DNA of 64,000 nucleotides from Ectothiorhodospira haloalkaliphila ATCC 51935 (GCF_000633935.1 NZ_KK214996.1:297729-361728), one strand, 5' to 3'; counted from the first letter of the stretch, positions 32,137 through 40,853 are shown. Notes: generated by a model from the letters alone, not told the origin. Translations and numbers: made by a program.

Positions 32137-32538
32137 CTACTCGCCGCCCCGGAAGGCGTTGCGCAGACCCGTAAACTTGTCACCCAGAAAATCCAGGCTC
32201 GCCTGGTATTGAACAGCGTTCTCGGCAAAGGCTGCCTGCTCCAGCTGCGGATCCACCGTATTGCCATCCAGGGAGGGTTGGTTGGGCACCCGGTACATGG
32301 CCTCGCCCATGCCGCCCGCACCGCCCGTTGCATCCAGGTGAGCCGCGTGGGTGCGACGCATGGACAACTGATCCGGTTGGTGCTGTTGCTTGAGCACCTG
32401 GCGGAAGTCCAGATCGCGGGCCTTGTAGTTGGGGGTGTCGGCATTGGCGATATTGGATGCAAGCAGCTCCATGCGCCTTGAACGCACCTGTAGCGCTGCA
32501 TCGTGAATACCCAGGGCGTTATCAAATGAGAGCGGCAT
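32137..32538 (-). CDS. flgB: Flagellar basal-body rod protein FlgB
   Basis: Proximal rod protein, first gene of the block. The start chosen is ATG 32538 (MPLSFDNALGIHDAALQ, 133 residues), with GAGGT nine bases upstream; a TTG five codons earlier would destroy that spacing. LLASNIANADTPNYKARDLDF is the FlgB/C signature. A sigma54 promoter at 32576-32591 gives a leader of about 27 bases. Confidence 0.95.
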   Translation of the reverse strand: MPLSFDNALGIHDAALQVRSRRMELLASNIANADTPNYKARDLDFRQVLKQQHQPDQLSMRRTHAAHLDATGGAGGMGEAMYRVPNQPSLDGNTVDPQLEQAAFAENAVQYQASLDFLGDKFTGLRNAFRGGE

Positions 32539-32575
32539 GATCTTCGACCTCAAGAAAATCTCTTGTCAGTCGAAA

Positions 32576-32591
32576 TGCAATCCGCGTGCCA
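32576..32591 (-). promoter_or_regulatory. Sigma54 promoter of the flgB operon
   Basis: The minus strand reads TGGCAC-N5-TTGCA, with GG and GC ten bases apart, an exact fit to the -24/-12 consensus. It lies 38 bases before the flgB start. RpoN plus an FleQ/FlrC-type activator is the expected control, as in polar flagellates. Confidence 0.92.
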
Positions 32592-32723
32592 TACGCGAAT
32601 TTGGATTCGCTTCAGATACTTGGAGGGAGGGAAAAACCAGAAAGAGAGGGCAATCCGGCAACAACCCGCCGTTGGGAGCCGTTGCGAAGCAAGCAGAGTC
32701 GAAAGTTTGACGCTACGGGGAGA

Positions 32724-33557
32724 TCACTTCTTCAGGCGATACACCACACCGGGGTTGCAACGCACCATCTCGAAGGCATCGGAATAATTGGCCATGGACT
32801 CCGAGGCCCCCAGAAACAGGTAGCCACCCGGATTGAGGATCTGGGAGATGCGCTTGAGGATGGTCCGCTTGGACTCCAGAGAGAAGTAGATCAGCACGTT
32901 ACGACAGAAGACGATATCAAACCGACCCATGGTGCTGTAGTTGTCCAGGAGATTGAACTCCCGGTAGCTGACGCGGGCCTTGATGTCCGGCTTCACCTCC
33001 CAGCGATCGCCTTTTTGAATGAAGAACCGATTACGACGATCAAGCGACAGCCCCCGGGCCACGGCCAGGGAGTCGTAGCTGGCCTCCTTGGCCTCGCGCA
33101 GCACAGCACCGGAGATGTCCGTACCCAGGATCTGCACGTCCCGAAGACTACCGGGCCGCGACTGCAGGTACTCGCTGGTGGCCATGCTGATGGAATAGGG
33201 CTCCTGGCCGGAGGAACAGGCGGCGCACCAGATGCGCACCGTGGAGCCCGGGGATTTCTTGGCCAGTTCCGGGTAGATCTGATTCTTCAGGATCTCGAAG
33301 GGGAAGACATCACGAAACCAGTAGGTTTCGTTGGTCGTCATGGCCTCGATCACCCGCTCGCGCAAGCCTGAGCGGCCCCCGCGTTTGAGGAGCTTGAGCA
33401 ATTCACTGACCGAGGAGACCGAGAACTCCTTCATCAGCCGGGACAACCGGCTGGTTACCAGATAATGCTTGTTGTCTCCCAGTACAAGTCCGCAGGACCG
33501 CTCAAGAAAGATCTTGAAGTCCTCGTAATCCTGGGGTTCGATCGGGCCTGATGACAA
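32724..33557 (-). CDS. cheR: Chemotaxis protein methyltransferase CheR
   Basis: SAM-dependent methylation of glutamates on chemoreceptors. 277 residues. The N-terminal all-alpha CheR domain (about 10-70, FKIFLERSCGLVLGDNKHYLVTSRLSRL) precedes the methyltransferase domain with TTNETYWFRD, the SAM motif IWCAACSSGQEPYSI, GTDIS and FDIVFCRNVLIYF. The start is a TTG at 33557 with GGGAAG about ten bases upstream; no ATG fits the full N-terminal domain. It lies between cheV and flgB, as in many gammaproteobacteria. Confidence 0.95.
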   Translation of the reverse strand: MSSGPIEPQDYEDFKIFLERSCGLVLGDNKHYLVTSRLSRLMKEFSVSSVSELLKLLKRGGRSGLRERVIEAMTTNETYWFRDVFPFEILKNQIYPELAKKSPGSTVRIWCAACSSGQEPYSISMATSEYLQSRPGSLRDVQILGTDISGAVLREAKEASYDSLAVARGLSLDRRNRFFIQKGDRWEVKPDIKARVSYREFNLLDNYSTMGRFDIVFCRNVLIYFSLESKRTILKRISQILNPGGYLFLGASESMANYSDAFEMVRCNPGVVYRLKK

Positions 33558-33617
33558 GATTCTGGTGCTTCCCGGTTAATGGATTTTGCCTGCCTCCGGC
33601 CATGAACCGGAACGCGC

Positions 33618-33623
33618 ATTATA
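33618..33623 (-). promoter_or_regulatory. Likely -10 box for cheR
   Basis: The minus strand has TATAAT preceded by GCGGG, 61 bases before the cheR start and just after the cheV terminator. No good -35 hexamer is seen at 16-18 bases. Confidence 0.4.
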
Positions 33624-33637
33624 CCCGCAAAACAAGC

Positions 33638-33667
33638 CCACAGGCGGCAACGGGTTGCCGCCTGTGG
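33638..33667 (-). terminator. Rho-independent terminator after cheV
   Basis: A perfect 14-bp stem (CCACAGGCGGCAAC and its complement) with a two-base loop, followed on the minus strand by GCTTGTTTTGC. It lies 23 bases after the cheV stop, so cheV and cheR can be separate transcripts. Confidence 0.88.
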
Positions 33668-33689
33668 CATTCCCCTGCCCTGCCCCCCG

Positions 33690-34619
33690 TTATTGACCGA
33701 CCTCTTCGGGCTGCAGGTGGCTGAGCACCGCCTCGGCCAGTTCGTCCGGGCTGAACTTGGGCAGAAATCGATTGGCCCCCGCCTGACGCACCATGGCCTC
33801 GTTGAAGGTACCACTCAGGGAAGAATGTAACAGGACGTACAGTCCCGACAACTCCGGCAGCTGACGGATCTCCGAAGATAAGGTGTACCCGTCCATGACG
33901 GGCATCTCGATATCCGAGATCACCATGCCGATCTGCTCATCGATGGGGCCCTCCCGTGCCATGTCCTTGAGCTTGTTGAGGGCCTGCTGACCGTCATTGG
34001 CCACAATGGCCTCGACACCGATCTGGGTAAGGGCGCGCACGATCTGCTTGCGGGCTACCGAAGAATCGTCGGCCACCAGGGCACGGCGCACCCGCCCACC
34101 CTCGCGGATGTTACGGGACAGGGCTTCGTCCACATCCCTGGAAGGACCAGTGACCATCTCCAGGACCTTTTCCACGTCGATGATTTCCACCAGGCGGTCT
34201 TCCACCTGGGTGACAGCCGTCAAAAAGCTGTCCTTGTGCGTGCCCCGCGGCGGCGGCCGGATCTGATCCCAGTTGAGATTGATGATGCGATCCACCGAGG
34301 CCACCAGCAGGCCCTGTACCGAGCGGTTGAACTCGGTGAGGATGACAAAGGCCTTCTGCTCGTGTTCCGGCGCTGCCATGCCGATGGCGTTGGCCAGGTC
34401 CACCACCGAGACGGTCTGCCCTCGCAGGGTGGCCACGCCGCGCACCACCGAATGGGCGCTGGGCATGCGATTGAGGGGTGGGCAGGCGATCACCTCACGC
34501 ACCTTGAAGACGTTGATGGCAAACATCTGTCGCGTACCCAGGGAGAACAGCAACAACTCAAGGCGGTTCTGCCCCACCATCTGGGTACGCCGATTGACAC
34601 CATCCATCAAGTCGCTCAT
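33690..34619 (-). CDS. cheV: Chemotaxis coupling protein CheV (CheW-receiver fusion)
   Basis: Couples chemoreceptors to CheA and adapts through phosphorylation. 309 residues from ATG 34619 (MSDLMDGVNRRTQMVG); earlier in-frame ATGs would run past the sigma28 promoter at 34669. The CheW-like domain (about 20-165) has NVFKVREVI and RGVATLRGQTVSVVDLANAI. The receiver domain (about 180-300) has ADDSSVARKQIVRAL, the phospho-acceptor aspartate in MVISDIEMPVMDGY and the lysine in FLPKFSPDELAEAV. Confidence 0.95.
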   Translation of the reverse strand: MSDLMDGVNRRTQMVGQNRLELLLFSLGTRQMFAINVFKVREVIACPPLNRMPSAHSVVRGVATLRGQTVSVVDLANAIGMAAPEHEQKAFVILTEFNRSVQGLLVASVDRIINLNWDQIRPPPRGTHKDSFLTAVTQVEDRLVEIIDVEKVLEMVTGPSRDVDEALSRNIREGGRVRRALVADDSSVARKQIVRALTQIGVEAIVANDGQQALNKLKDMAREGPIDEQIGMVISDIEMPVMDGYTLSSEIRQLPELSGLYVLLHSSLSGTFNEAMVRQAGANRFLPKFSPDELAEAVLSHLQPEEVGQ

Positions 34620-34668
34620 GGGCCCCTCCTGCGGAACACCCGGGGATAAACATGGCCAGTCGACCGGG

Positions 34669-34695
34669 TTATCGGCGGTCTGGGGCAATCCTTGA
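34669..34695 (-). promoter_or_regulatory. Sigma28 (FliA) promoter of cheV
   Basis: The minus strand reads TCAAGGAT-N11-GCCGATAA. The -10 element is an 8/8 match to the FliA consensus, the -35 element 5/8, and spacing is exact. It lies 50 bases before the cheV start. Confidence 0.87.
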
Positions 34696-34704
34696 TACCT
34701 GATC

Positions 34705-34720
34705 TGGCACCGGGATTGCA
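34705..34720 (+). promoter_or_regulatory. Sigma54 promoter of the flgAMN operon
   Basis: TGGCAC-N5-TTGCA with GG-N10-GC spacing, an excellent -24/-12 match. The predicted transcription start is about 34731, some 52 bases before the chosen flgA start. It is back-to-back with the cheV sigma28 promoter, separated by nine bases. Confidence 0.9.
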
Positions 34721-34782
34721 TCCTCTTGACACCAATAGCCCCCGGCGCCGGAATCCCGGCAACGATTGCGCGGATCACGATT

Positions 34783-35565
34783 ATGAACCAACTCATACAT
34801 ATCTGTCTCATACCCCGGGCTCATGGCCCCCGCTCCGTTCATGGACGCCGTGGGTGGAGAGGGTCAGTCCTGTCGTGCCTGGCCCTGTGCGCACTGGCAC
34901 TGCCGCCCACAGCCCTGAGCTCGGAGGTTGAACCGCACGGCAACATTCTCAAGGCAGCCCGGGAGTTTCTCACCGAGCAGGCACGACAGCATCATGGCGA
35001 CGCCCTTGAGGTGCGCGTAGTCCCGGGACGACTTGACCCGCGACTCCGGCTGCGGGCCTGCGGCGCCCCTCTGGAAGCCCAACTTCCGCGCGGGGGGCGC
35101 ATGGTGGGCAACACCACCGTGGGCGTGCGCTGCCCCGGCCCCGCGCCCTGGAGCCTGTATGTACCGATGCAGATCAACCTGCGTGGCGAGGTCGTGGTTC
35201 TTGACCGTTCCCTGCCCCGCGGCACTGTACTATCCTCCAATGATATAAGACTGGAGCATCGGGAACTCAACAGCCTGCACAGCGGCTACCTGGTGGACCC
35301 GGAGGGTGCCCAGAACATGGTGCTACGACGCGCCCTGAGCGGTGGTACGGTGCTTACACCCCACATGGTGGAGCCGCAACGCCTTGTGCATCGGGGTGAG
35401 CGCGTCACCCTGATCTCGGAAAATTCGGTGGTCTCTGTACGCATGGCCGGTGAGGCCATGGCAGACGGCTCCTACGGAGACCGGGTGCGAGTCCGCAACC
35501 TGTCATCCAAGCGCATCGTCGAGGGCCGGGTACTTTCTGCCGGGGTGGTGGGTGTTAATATGTGA
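34783..35565 (+). CDS. flgA: Flagellar P-ring assembly chaperone FlgA
   Basis: Periplasmic chaperone for FlgI. 260 residues from ATG 34783; an in-frame ATG at 34726 would lie at or before the predicted sigma54 transcription start. The N-terminal secretion signal has a long basic leader then a hydrophobic stretch (SVLSCLALCALALPPTALSS). The C-terminal SAF/FlgA domain has LPRGTVLSSNDIRLEHREL, RRALSGGTVLTPHMV, and VRVRNLSSKRIVEGRVLSAGVV. It is followed by flgM and flgN. Confidence 0.93.
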   Translation: MNQLIHICLIPRAHGPRSVHGRRGWRGSVLSCLALCALALPPTALSSEVEPHGNILKAAREFLTEQARQHHGDALEVRVVPGRLDPRLRLRACGAPLEAQLPRGGRMVGNTTVGVRCPGPAPWSLYVPMQINLRGEVVVLDRSLPRGTVLSSNDIRLEHRELNSLHSGYLVDPEGAQNMVLRRALSGGTVLTPHMVEPQRLVHRGERVTLISENSVVSVRMAGEAMADGSYGDRVRVRNLSSKRIVEGRVLSAGVVGVNM

Positions 35566-35586
35566 CACCCGACACATAATACGGGT

Positions 35587-35613
35587 TAAAGAATTCCCAG
35601 GATGAGCCGATAA
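35587..35613 (+). promoter_or_regulatory. Sigma28 (FliA) promoter of flgM
   Basis: TAAAGAAT-N11-GCCGATAA: -35 6/8, -10 8/8, exact spacing. It lies 43 bases before flgM. FlgM transcription from a FliA promoter closes the usual negative feedback loop. Confidence 0.92.
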
Positions 35614-35655
35614 AAGGACCATGAGAGGCGATGTCTGTATGTGCGAGGAATGGAT

Positions 35656-35967
35656 ATGTCCATCGAAATCAAGAATCTAAGCCAGCCGCAGGCGCGTGGT
35701 GCCGGTGACAGCCGCGGCACGTCCGAAAGTGCCCGTGGCGGCAAGGGGAGCGGTCAAGCTCCGAGCCCGGCCGATAACACGGCCGACAAGATCACCCTCA
35801 CCGGGGCCGCAAAACGCCTCAGTGACCTGGAGCAGACTGCGGCTTCCCAGCCGCAGGTGGATGAGCAGCGCGTGGCTGAGCTGCGCCAGGCCATCCAGGA
35901 TGGAAGCTACCAGGTGAATGCGCAGGCCGTGGCAGAAGGGCTCATGAAGTCGGAAACCCTGTTCTGA
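35656..35967 (+). CDS. flgM: Anti-sigma28 factor FlgM
   Basis: Binds FliA and is exported when the hook is complete. The start chosen is ATG 35656 (MSIEIKNLSQ, 103 residues), with GAGGA six bases upstream; a GTG at 35641 and an ATG at 35650 are possible alternatives. The first ~45 residues are Gly/Ser/Ala-rich and probably disordered. The C-terminal FliA-binding part has DKITLTGAAKRLSDLE and the diagnostic VAELRQAIQDGSYQVNAQAVAEGLM. It is 4 bases before flgN. Confidence 0.95.
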   Translation: MSIEIKNLSQPQARGAGDSRGTSESARGGKGSGQAPSPADNTADKITLTGAAKRLSDLEQTAASQPQVDEQRVAELRQAIQDGSYQVNAQAVAEGLMKSETLF

Positions 35968-35971
35968 TCCC

Positions 35972-36454
35972 ATGAACCACACCCCCTTCCCCGAGCACCT
36001 GGACCAGATACTCAGTCAGTCCGTGCGTGAGGCCACCAGCCTGGAATCGGCCTTGCAGCGCGAGGGCGCGGCCCTGGCGTCTCGCGACCTGGACGAACTG
36101 AATGCGGCCGTGGCTGACAAACAAAGCCGCGTACAGGCACTGGAAGCGCTGACGCGTCAACAAACTGAACTGCTGCAGCGGGAAGGCTATGAAACCAATG
36201 CCCACGGCATGGACTGTGTGCTGCGCGACTGGGACGAAGAGGGCGTGCTACGCCCCGTCTGGGATCGCCTGGTGGAAGTCATGTCCCATTGCCATCGCCT
36301 GAATCAAGTGAATGGCGGTGTGGTGGAAACCAGCCGACGCCGTGTGGACCAGGCACTGCACATCCTGCGCGGTGAAGAATCCCGCACCGAACTCTACGAC
36401 ACCCGCGGTCGCGCCTTCTCGGCAAGCTCATCCCGCCCGATCACCAAAGCCTGA
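35972..36454 (+). CDS. flgN: Flagellar export chaperone FlgN
   Basis: Cytoplasmic chaperone for FlgK and FlgL before export. 160 residues, almost all helical, beginning HLDQILSQSVREATSLESALQREGAALASRD and with a central DKQSRVQALEALTRQQTELL heptad region. Identity rests on this pattern plus its place right after flgM, since FlgN sequences diverge strongly. Confidence 0.88.
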   Translation: MNHTPFPEHLDQILSQSVREATSLESALQREGAALASRDLDELNAAVADKQSRVQALEALTRQQTELLQREGYETNAHGMDCVLRDWDEEGVLRPVWDRLVEVMSHCHRLNQVNGGVVETSRRRVDQALHILRGEESRTELYDTRGRAFSASSSRPITKA

Positions 36455-36574
36455 CCTCGCGCATCACTCGGCGGCGATTCCCGACCGCCATGTATCCCAC
36501 ACTGTGCTAACCTTATATTGACGGGTTTAGTCAGACCCGAAGGCACACCTACCCGCGTGGGAGGAACAAGCGCC

Positions 36575-37324
36575 ATGGCACAGATGCAGACACTGGCCCG
36601 TGAAGCACCGGCCGGAGAAGTGGGGCAGCCGATGATGACCGCCGACGATATCCTGGCACAATTGAGGGATCTGGAAGCGCGCCATGCGCCGCTCAGTGTG
36701 CGACTGGGCAATGAACAGGACTTCTTCAACAGCCGATTGCTGCGCATGGACCCTTCCCACGGATGGTTGTTCCTGGAGGAACTCAAGCCCTACCAGGGGC
36801 ACCTGCGGGTCGCACCTGGACAGCCCATGCATGTATACGCCGTCTTCGGTGACATGGGCGCCCATTTCTGCACCGAGGTGCTGCACACCGGCGAGCATGA
36901 TGGCGTGGCCTTCTACGTTCTGGGGCTTCCGGAGGAAATGGACTCGGAACAAAAACGCACCCACTTCCGAACCCCCGTGGAACATTCCCTGGGCACCAAG
37001 GTGACGCTCACCAATCGTGACGGGCGCCAGTTCAGCGGTCGACTGGTGGACGTGTCCCTGGGTGGACTGAGCGCCCATTTCGACCTGGACACCCCCATCA
37101 ACGCCCGGGAACTACTTGACGTCAAGGGCCTGCAACTCCCCGGCATCCCCCCCATAGATTGCGGGCTTCAGGTACGGTTCGCCAGGGACGAGAAGGACAA
37201 GGGACGGAGACTGGTGGGGGGGCGATTCTTCGACCTGACCCCGGAGGACGAGCGCCACCTGCTGCGAACCCTGCTGGTACTGGAGCGGGAGGAAACGCAC
37301 CATCATCGCAGGCATGACGACTGA
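36575..37324 (+). CDS. PilZ-domain flagellar brake protein, YcgR type
   Basis: c-di-GMP receptor expected to slow the flagellar motor. 249 residues from ATG 36575, with a strong GGGAGGA nine bases upstream. The N-terminal YcgR domain (about 20-130) precedes a PilZ domain (about 135-240) with both c-di-GMP signature parts: RTHFRTPVE (RxxxR) and DVSLGGLSAHF (D/NxSxxG). Its place behind flgMN supports a motility role. Two likely partners in the window are the diguanylate cyclase at 48953 and the flagellar genes. Confidence 0.9.
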   Translation: MAQMQTLAREAPAGEVGQPMMTADDILAQLRDLEARHAPLSVRLGNEQDFFNSRLLRMDPSHGWLFLEELKPYQGHLRVAPGQPMHVYAVFGDMGAHFCTEVLHTGEHDGVAFYVLGLPEEMDSEQKRTHFRTPVEHSLGTKVTLTNRDGRQFSGRLVDVSLGGLSAHFDLDTPINARELLDVKGLQLPGIPPIDCGLQVRFARDEKDKGRRLVGGRFFDLTPEDERHLLRTLLVLEREETHHHRRHDD

Positions 37325-37332
37325 AAACCTCT

Positions 37333-37360
37333 GCGGATCTCAGACGTCCGTGAGATCCGC
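37333..37360 (-). terminator. Hairpin between convergent PilZ and sensor-kinase genes
   Basis: Perfect 10-bp stem GCGGATCTCA and its complement with an 8-base loop. It overlaps the last codons of the hybrid kinase. On the minus strand it is followed by AGAGGTTTTCA, a modest T tract; the plus side has none. Confidence 0.55.
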
Positions 37361-40300
37361 CTTGCGGGCCTTCAGGAACGATTCCACAACCCGCATGAAA
37401 AGCGCCATATCCAGGGGCTTGGTGAGGTACTGATCAAACCCGGCCTCGCGGCCTCGCTCCATATCCCTTTCGGTGGCGTTGGCGGTCAGGGCGATCAGCG
37501 GAATATCAGTGGTCTCCGGCTCCTGCCGCAGCCGCTGCAGCACATCATAGCCATTCATCCCCGGCATATTGATATCCAGGATGATCAGATCCGGCCGGTG
37601 GGCCCTGGCCAATTCCAGACCCAGACCACCCGAAGGGGCATTGAGCACCTGCACCCCCACCCGCTGTCGCAGCACATGCTCCACCAATCGCAGATTGGCA
37701 GGGTTATCGTCCACGTGCAGCACCGTGAAGTGACGATCCTGACCGGTGGCAGCGACGGGGGCTGACGAGTGCAACGGGTCGACCTCATCCCCGCTCTCCT
37801 GAGCCGCAGGCTCACCGGCCTTGAGCTCGAACCAGAAGCAACTGCCCTGCTCCTGCCCCGTCATGCCGATCATCCCGCCCATCAGTTCCACCAAACGCCG
37901 ACTGATGGCCAGGCCGATTCCGGTGCCTTCAATGGACTCGTTGCCGTCCTCATGCAGCCGGGCAAAGGGTTGAAACAGGGCGTCACGAAGGGACTCGGGT
38001 ACGCCGCGACCCGTGTCACGCACGCGCACGCGCACGTCTTCGGCACGTGCCTGGGCATCCAGCCACACCTCGCCGTGGGGGCGGTTGTACTTGATGGCAT
38101 TGGATATCAGATTGATCAGCACCTGCTTGAGCCGGGTGCGATCGGCCATCAGGATCTGATCCACCTGACCCACGTGGATGGTGATGCCCTTGTCCCGAGC
38201 CAGTGGCCTCAACAATGTCAGACAATCACGGACTACATCCCCCAGCAGCACGGGCTCGATGGACATCTCGATCCGACCGGACTCGACCCGAGCCAGATCC
38301 AGCACCTCATTGATCAGATCCAGCAGATGACGCCCACCGCGCAGGATCTCCCTCACGCTTTCCTGTTGCCCCTCGTCCAGTGACGGGTCGGCCTCGAGCA
38401 ACTGGGAAAACCCCAGCACCGCGTTCATGGGCGTACGCAGTTCATGACTCATGCGCGACAGAAAATCCGATTTAGCCTGGTTGGCCCGATCCGCCTGCTC
38501 CTTGGCCTCCTGCCAGCGACTCATGGCCAGGTGACGACCCTCTTCGGCACTCAGGGCCGCCGCCAGGATCCCGAGGATTCGCTCGTCCTCATCCGTGGGC
38601 TGCATGTGGCTGGTGGAGACCACGCAGAGACTACCGACCACCTGATCCTGACAGCGGACCGCATGGCCCATGTAGGACTTGATCCCGTAGCGTTTCACAT
38701 AGGGGTCCTGCTCGGCATAGGGCGTCTGCGTCAGATCCCCGGTCACATACGCCTTCCCCAGAGTGCCGTTGATCACGTCATGGCAAACATGCCCTTCAGG
38801 TGCATCACTCAGGGGCATGTCCTCGGGGGTTCGCCAACGCCCCAGGGCAAAGAGTCGACCCTCTTTCAACCGGTTGTACAGCGCGGCTTCACTCTCCAGC
38901 AGTTCGCCGCAAACCTGGGTGATTTGCGTGACGTTCTCCTGATAGTCAGGCCCCAGGCTGGCCAGGCATTCATTCAAGCGAATCAGTCGACGCTCCATGC
39001 GCTTGCGCCGACACACGTCCCTGACGATGCCCACCGCGTACCAGCCATCCGTCATCCGCAGCGAAGAGAGGGACAATTCACCGGCCAAACGACTGCCGTC
39101 ACGACGCTGGGCAGAGACTTCCACGATCCGATCGACAGCGTCCCCGGTCCCCGTCTGCGCGAAGCGACGCATGGCCCGGTTCACTTCAGGACCCGGGCCT
39201 CCCGGCATGACCATCTGGTGCAGATCACGCCCCACAGCTTCATCCCTGCGATACCCGAACAAGCGCTCGGCGGATTTATTCCAGAAGACCACCTGGCCGC
39301 GAGGATCCATCATGACGATGGCATCCTGGGCCACATCGGTGATGGCCTTGAGCATCACCTGACTCTTCTTCAGTTCGCCGGAGCGTTCCTTGACCTGCTG
39401 CTCCACAGACAAATGCCGAACCCGTAACAGCATGACCAGCATGGTTGCCAGCACGGTAAAAAGCATCCCCAGCCCACCCACTCCCCAGGCCCGGTCGCCG
39501 GCAAGGCTCTGGCTCTGACTCAAAGGGGGAAGCACCAGAGGACCCGACACCGGCGCCTGTGCCCCATGCATGGCCTGGGAGTTCAGGGCCGCCAGGCGTA
39601 CAAATTCCGTCTGCTGCTCGCGCTGATCCAGTTGCTGAGCCACGCTCACCCCCAGTCCGGTCAGCAATAAACCGCTGACCAGCACAAAAGCAGCCTCCAG
39701 ATAAGGGGCTGCCGGTCGAACGACCCCGGCTCGGCCACGCCGTGTGACGATGGCCACCCCCAAGCCAAAGACCACTAACAAGCCCAGTCCCGCCAGAAGG
39801 GCGGGGCGGCTGCCACGGTGGATCTCTGACCACCACAGGGTGTCCGGAGCGTCCAGCCCCACCACCATCAGCAACTGCCCCGTTTGCGGATGCACCACAG
39901 GCGCCAGGCTGGATACGAACTCGCCGTATTCGTCAGCATAGGGCTGCGTGGTCGTGGCCTGCAGAGACTGAAGAACCCAGCCCAACTCATCAGGCGGCGA
40001 CTCATAGCGAGTGCCCGGCGGGCTGGCCAATGGGTCGTCCGCGTGAAGGCTCTCCGGACCGAAGAACCACTCGCCATTGCGTGGCGCAACCGTCCAGAGC
40101 TCGCCACCCCCATGGCGCTCGGCCAGTGCCCGCAATTGCACCCGCATGCTCTCGAAAATCGGCGTGCCCAAGTCGTCGGCGGAGAACGTGAGGCTGTCCA
40201 CCCGTCGCCAGTGCAGCGCATTGGCCACTTCGACAACCTGGATCAATAATCGGTCGCGTTGATTGGATTCCACCAGGCTCGCCTGCCAGGCCGACATGGC

Positions 40301-40429
40301 GAGGGCCACGACCAGCAGGATGATGCCCATGAAGACCACCAGCAAGCCTGGCCGAATCACATGAGCGGGATCTGAATCCTTGACGGTCGTTCCCGAAATC
40401 AGATGAGGCGAGGAATCAGAGCGGGCCAT
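37340..40429 (-). CDS. Hybrid sensor histidine kinase (PAS-GAF-HisKA-HATPase-receiver)
   Basis: Membrane sensor of 1029 residues. Helix 1 (about 30-50) is followed by a periplasmic sensing region (about 55-205), two further hydrophobic segments (about 210-230 and 245-265), another short external loop and a last helix (about 318-337). Cytoplasmic parts are a PAS domain (about 358-470), a GAF domain (about 490-630), HisKA with the phospho-histidine in SHELRTPMN (about 662), HATPase_c with N box NLISNAIKYN, G1 DTGRGVP and G2 GTGIGLAI, and a receiver with its aspartate in LIILDINMPGMNGYDVL (about 953) and KPLD. No Hpt domain or partner regulator is adjacent. The signal is unknown; it lies next to flagellar and antenna genes. 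Confidence 0.9.
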   Translation of the reverse strand: MARSDSSPHLISGTTVKDSDPAHVIRPGLLVVFMGIILLVVALAMSAWQASLVESNQRDRLLIQVVEVANALHWRRVDSLTFSADDLGTPIFESMRVQLRALAERHGGGELWTVAPRNGEWFFGPESLHADDPLASPPGTRYESPPDELGWVLQSLQATTTQPYADEYGEFVSSLAPVVHPQTGQLLMVVGLDAPDTLWWSEIHRGSRPALLAGLGLLVVFGLGVAIVTRRGRAGVVRPAAPYLEAAFVLVSGLLLTGLGVSVAQQLDQREQQTEFVRLAALNSQAMHGAQAPVSGPLVLPPLSQSQSLAGDRAWGVGGLGMLFTVLATMLVMLLRVRHLSVEQQVKERSGELKKSQVMLKAITDVAQDAIVMMDPRGQVVFWNKSAERLFGYRRDEAVGRDLHQMVMPGGPGPEVNRAMRRFAQTGTGDAVDRIVEVSAQRRDGSRLAGELSLSSLRMTDGWYAVGIVRDVCRRKRMERRLIRLNECLASLGPDYQENVTQITQVCGELLESEAALYNRLKEGRLFALGRWRTPEDMPLSDAPEGHVCHDVINGTLGKAYVTGDLTQTPYAEQDPYVKRYGIKSYMGHAVRCQDQVVGSLCVVSTSHMQPTDEDERILGILAAALSAEEGRHLAMSRWQEAKEQADRANQAKSDFLSRMSHELRTPMNAVLGFSQLLEADPSLDEGQQESVREILRGGRHLLDLINEVLDLARVESGRIEMSIEPVLLGDVVRDCLTLLRPLARDKGITIHVGQVDQILMADRTRLKQVLINLISNAIKYNRPHGEVWLDAQARAEDVRVRVRDTGRGVPESLRDALFQPFARLHEDGNESIEGTGIGLAISRRLVELMGGMIGMTGQEQGSCFWFELKAGEPAAQESGDEVDPLHSSAPVAATGQDRHFTVLHVDDNPANLRLVEHVLRQRVGVQVLNAPSGGLGLELARAHRPDLIILDINMPGMNGYDVLQRLRQEPETTDIPLIALTANATERDMERGREAGFDQYLTKPLDMALFMRVVESFLKARKADLTDV

Positions 40430-40715
40430 GCTAGTACAGCCCGAAGCGGACCAACGGACTCAACACATCCGTCGCGCGGGGGTACGCAAGGCAATCAAGG
40501 GGGAGGTTGGAAGTGAGCCCGGCATCAAGGCGCTCATCACGAGCAAGGGGGCGATGCGGGGGCGTAGCAGCGGGCATATCAGAAACACAAAAAGGAAGAG
40601 GGGGCCGGTGAACCTGTACGTGGGACTGGCCTCTGCAAGTCACCATCCCACGCCGAAGGATACACCAAACCCCCTCTACCTGCACCGTTACCTCAAAGAG
40701 GTGACGGTAAAGACC
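40430..40715. other. 286-bp gap between the sensor kinase and the antenna genes
   Basis: No coding sequence with family resemblance is seen. The right end holds the hairpin 40684-40708 behind the antenna beta gene; the left part should contain the kinase promoter, but I find no convincing hexamers. Confidence 0.5.
40684..40708 (-). terminator. Stem-loop downstream of the antenna beta gene
   Basis: The minus strand folds as ACCGTCACCTC-TTT-GAGGTAACGGT, an 11-base stem with one mismatch, 7 bases after the beta stop. No T-run follows, so it may be an mRNA-stabilising 3' hairpin as in puf/puc messages rather than a classic terminator. Confidence 0.6.
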
Positions 40716-40853
40716 TTAGTAGAAAGGTCTCCACAGGAACACCAGGAAGTGGGCAGCAGCCGCCAGCACCATGAACACGGTGAAGGTGGTCTTGAACTGC
40801 TCGTGGAATTCCTTGGCTTGTTCTTCGGTCAGACCGGAGATGCTGTCATTCAT
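40716..40853 (-). CDS. Light-harvesting antenna beta subunit
   Basis: Bacteriochlorophyll-binding inner-membrane polypeptide of 45 residues. It begins MNDSISGLTEEQAKEFHEQF: the TxEQAxEFH segment typical of beta subunits, with a histidine near the cytoplasmic side. One transmembrane helix follows (about 21-41) with the bacteriochlorophyll-ligating histidine in AAAAHFLVFLWRPFY. The ending WRPFY resembles LH1 beta (RPWL) more than LH2 beta. ATG at 40853 with AGAGGG about nine bases upstream. It lies 57 bases downstream of the alpha gene, i.e. second in the message. Confidence 0.93.
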   Translation of the reverse strand: MNDSISGLTEEQAKEFHEQFKTTFTVFMVLAAAAHFLVFLWRPFY

